DNA of 17,364 bases, taken from an uncultured Bacilli bacterium. GTDB lineage: Bacteria; Bacillota_I; Bacilli_A; RF39; UBA660. The position numbers and the translations under genes were made by a program. The notes below the pieces were generated by a model. The model ran no database searches, was not told the DNA's origin, and worked only from the letters and a program-made list of their open reading frames with translations. Location: contig CAJOQL010000085.1 in assembly GCA_905236935.1 (NCBI GenBank), positions 1 to 17,364 of the forward strand, given 5' to 3'. Of this stretch, positions 16,880-17,364 are shown in pieces (the first letter of the stretch is position 1; every line of letters starts with the position of its first letter).

Positions 16880-17021
16880 TGATATTTTTAATAAATATAG
16901 AAGAATTAGTTGTTTAATTTCAGATATTTTTTTAAGATGAGACTTTTGGCTTTAGGCTAACCATATTTTACTCACTATCAATAAAGTATTCTGGATATCT
17001 TTTCGTACTAATTAGATTTAA

Positions 17022-17153
17022 ATTGATACCCAAAGATTTACTGATCAATTACTTGATGGAATATTTAATTATGATAAATTAGATAAAATATTAAAAGATA
17101 AATATAAGTTAAAGATTATTGATAAAAAAACATCACAAATAATTAAATTATAG
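17022..17153 (+). pseudogene. Plus-strand gene remnant, 3' end only
   Basis: A 43-codon plus-strand frame runs from a TAA at 17019 to a TAG at 17151-17153. It reads IDTQRFTDQLLDGIFNYDK and goes on with LDKILKDKY and KTSQIIKL, which looks like a coding C-terminus. It has no start codon and no ribosome binding site, and 16900-17021 upstream is broken by stops in all three frames. It is followed 9 bp later by a strong plus-strand terminator. Most likely the decayed tail of a gene of opposite orientation. I do not recognise the family. Confidence 0.4.
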
Positions 17154-17161
17154 AATATTAA

Positions 17162-17196
17162 AACTAGATGAATCAAAATCATCTAGTTCTTTTTTT
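17162..17196 (+). terminator. Strong terminator on the plus strand, possibly bidirectional
   Basis: Perfect 10-bp stem AACTAGATGA / TCATCTAGTT with a 7-nt loop, then C and seven Ts on the plus strand. On the minus strand the same hairpin is followed by TTTTAAT, so it could also stop transcripts of the Fic-like gene. The strong side serves the plus strand, where only a gene remnant exists. Confidence 0.8.
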
Positions 17197-17201
17197 ATGC
17201 C

Positions 17202-17223
17202 ATTATACCGTTATCGGTATGAT
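17202..17223. repeat. Inverted repeat beside the Fic-like gene end
   Basis: ATTATACCG, loop TTAT, CGGTATGAT: 9 pairs with one G-U, 5 bp beyond the stop of the Fic-like gene. No T-run follows directly on either strand, so it may be part of the composite terminator region, a protein-binding palindrome, or an mRNA 3'-end stabiliser. Confidence 0.4.
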
Positions 17224-17228
17224 ATGCT

Positions 17229-17364
17229 TTAAAAATTACTTAGTAAATAAATTAATCTAGTATTTTTATAAATGCTTTCTCTACCTACTTTTTCAAATTC
17301 TAAAAGTCCAGCATCAACTAAACTATTTAAATATGTAGCAGCAGTTTGTCTTGTAACTCCACAT
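17229..17364 (-). CDS. C-terminus of a probable Fic-family protein, 5' part outside the window
   Basis: Only the last 44 codons are present, ending in TAA; the start lies beyond 17364. The sequence (GVTRQTAATYLNSLVDAGLL, then EFEKVGRESIYKNTRLIYLLSNF) is a winged-helix segment: a recognition helix after GVTRQTA, then a beta wing with GRESIYKNTRL. This closely matches the C-terminal helix-turn-helix domain of many Fic/Doc-family proteins, which often end in 'GR..lY.N..L..LL'. The catalytic HPFxxGNGR motif would be upstream and is not visible, so another regulator with the same fold is possible. Confidence 0.6.
   Translation of the reverse strand, partial: CGVTRQTAATYLNSLVDAGLLEFEKVGRESIYKNTRLIYLLSNF

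Overview
The window is a strongly AT-rich stretch of chromosome. Every complete gene lies on the minus strand, so transcription runs from high to low coordinates. The base composition, tight packing and housekeeping set (nusB, xseA, tgt, rseP, cdsA, uppS, proS, murB, an FtsW/RodA protein) point to a low-GC Bacillota of the Bacilli/Mollicutes-related kind. A surface protein built from BspA/DUF285-type repeats, typical of gut Firmicutes and mycoplasmas, agrees with this. That placement is inference; there is no rRNA here to confirm it. The genes read through intact with the standard code and TGG as Trp. None of the 17 visible stop codons is TGA (11 TAA, 6 TAG).

Read in the direction of transcription (right to left): (i) 17364-17229, the last 44 codons of what looks like a Fic-family protein; (ii) 17223-16880, a gene-poor junction with a plus-strand gene relic and a strong plus-strand terminator; (iii) murB, monocistronic; (iv) proS, monocistronic; (v) an uppS-cdsA-rseP operon for lipid carrier and phospholipid synthesis and membrane proteolysis, closed by a terminator built into the rseP stop codon; (vi) tgt plus an overlapping 100-codon gene for a single-pass membrane protein with a pilin-like look; (vii) 9694-10055, an intergenic scar with a direct repeat, a peptide relic and two terminators; (viii) a six-gene Tad/Flp-type pilus or secretion operon (tadE-like, a 131-residue membrane protein, tadZ-like, tadA, tadB, tadC) with a near-consensus promoter and its own terminator; (ix) an FtsW/RodA-family gene followed 2 bp later by a 765-codon hybrid with a type IV prepilin leader and about 14 DUF285 repeats; (x) a roughly 150-nt leader with a hairpin, then nusB and xseA, which runs off the window.

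The most interesting part is 1.6-9.7 kb. A compact Tad engine (one ATPase, two T2SSF membrane platform proteins, a ParA-like localisation ATPase, a TadE-like pseudopilin) lies one transcription unit away from a protein that appears to join a prepilin N-terminus to a large repeat adhesin. Neither a prepilin peptidase nor a short Flp pilin gene is visible, so the assembled fibre, if there is one, depends on genes elsewhere. A second notable point is the nusB leader: the only good Shine-Dalgarno sequence is 29 nt from the ATG, with a 20-nt GC-rich hairpin between them. Folding it would restore a 9-nt spacing.
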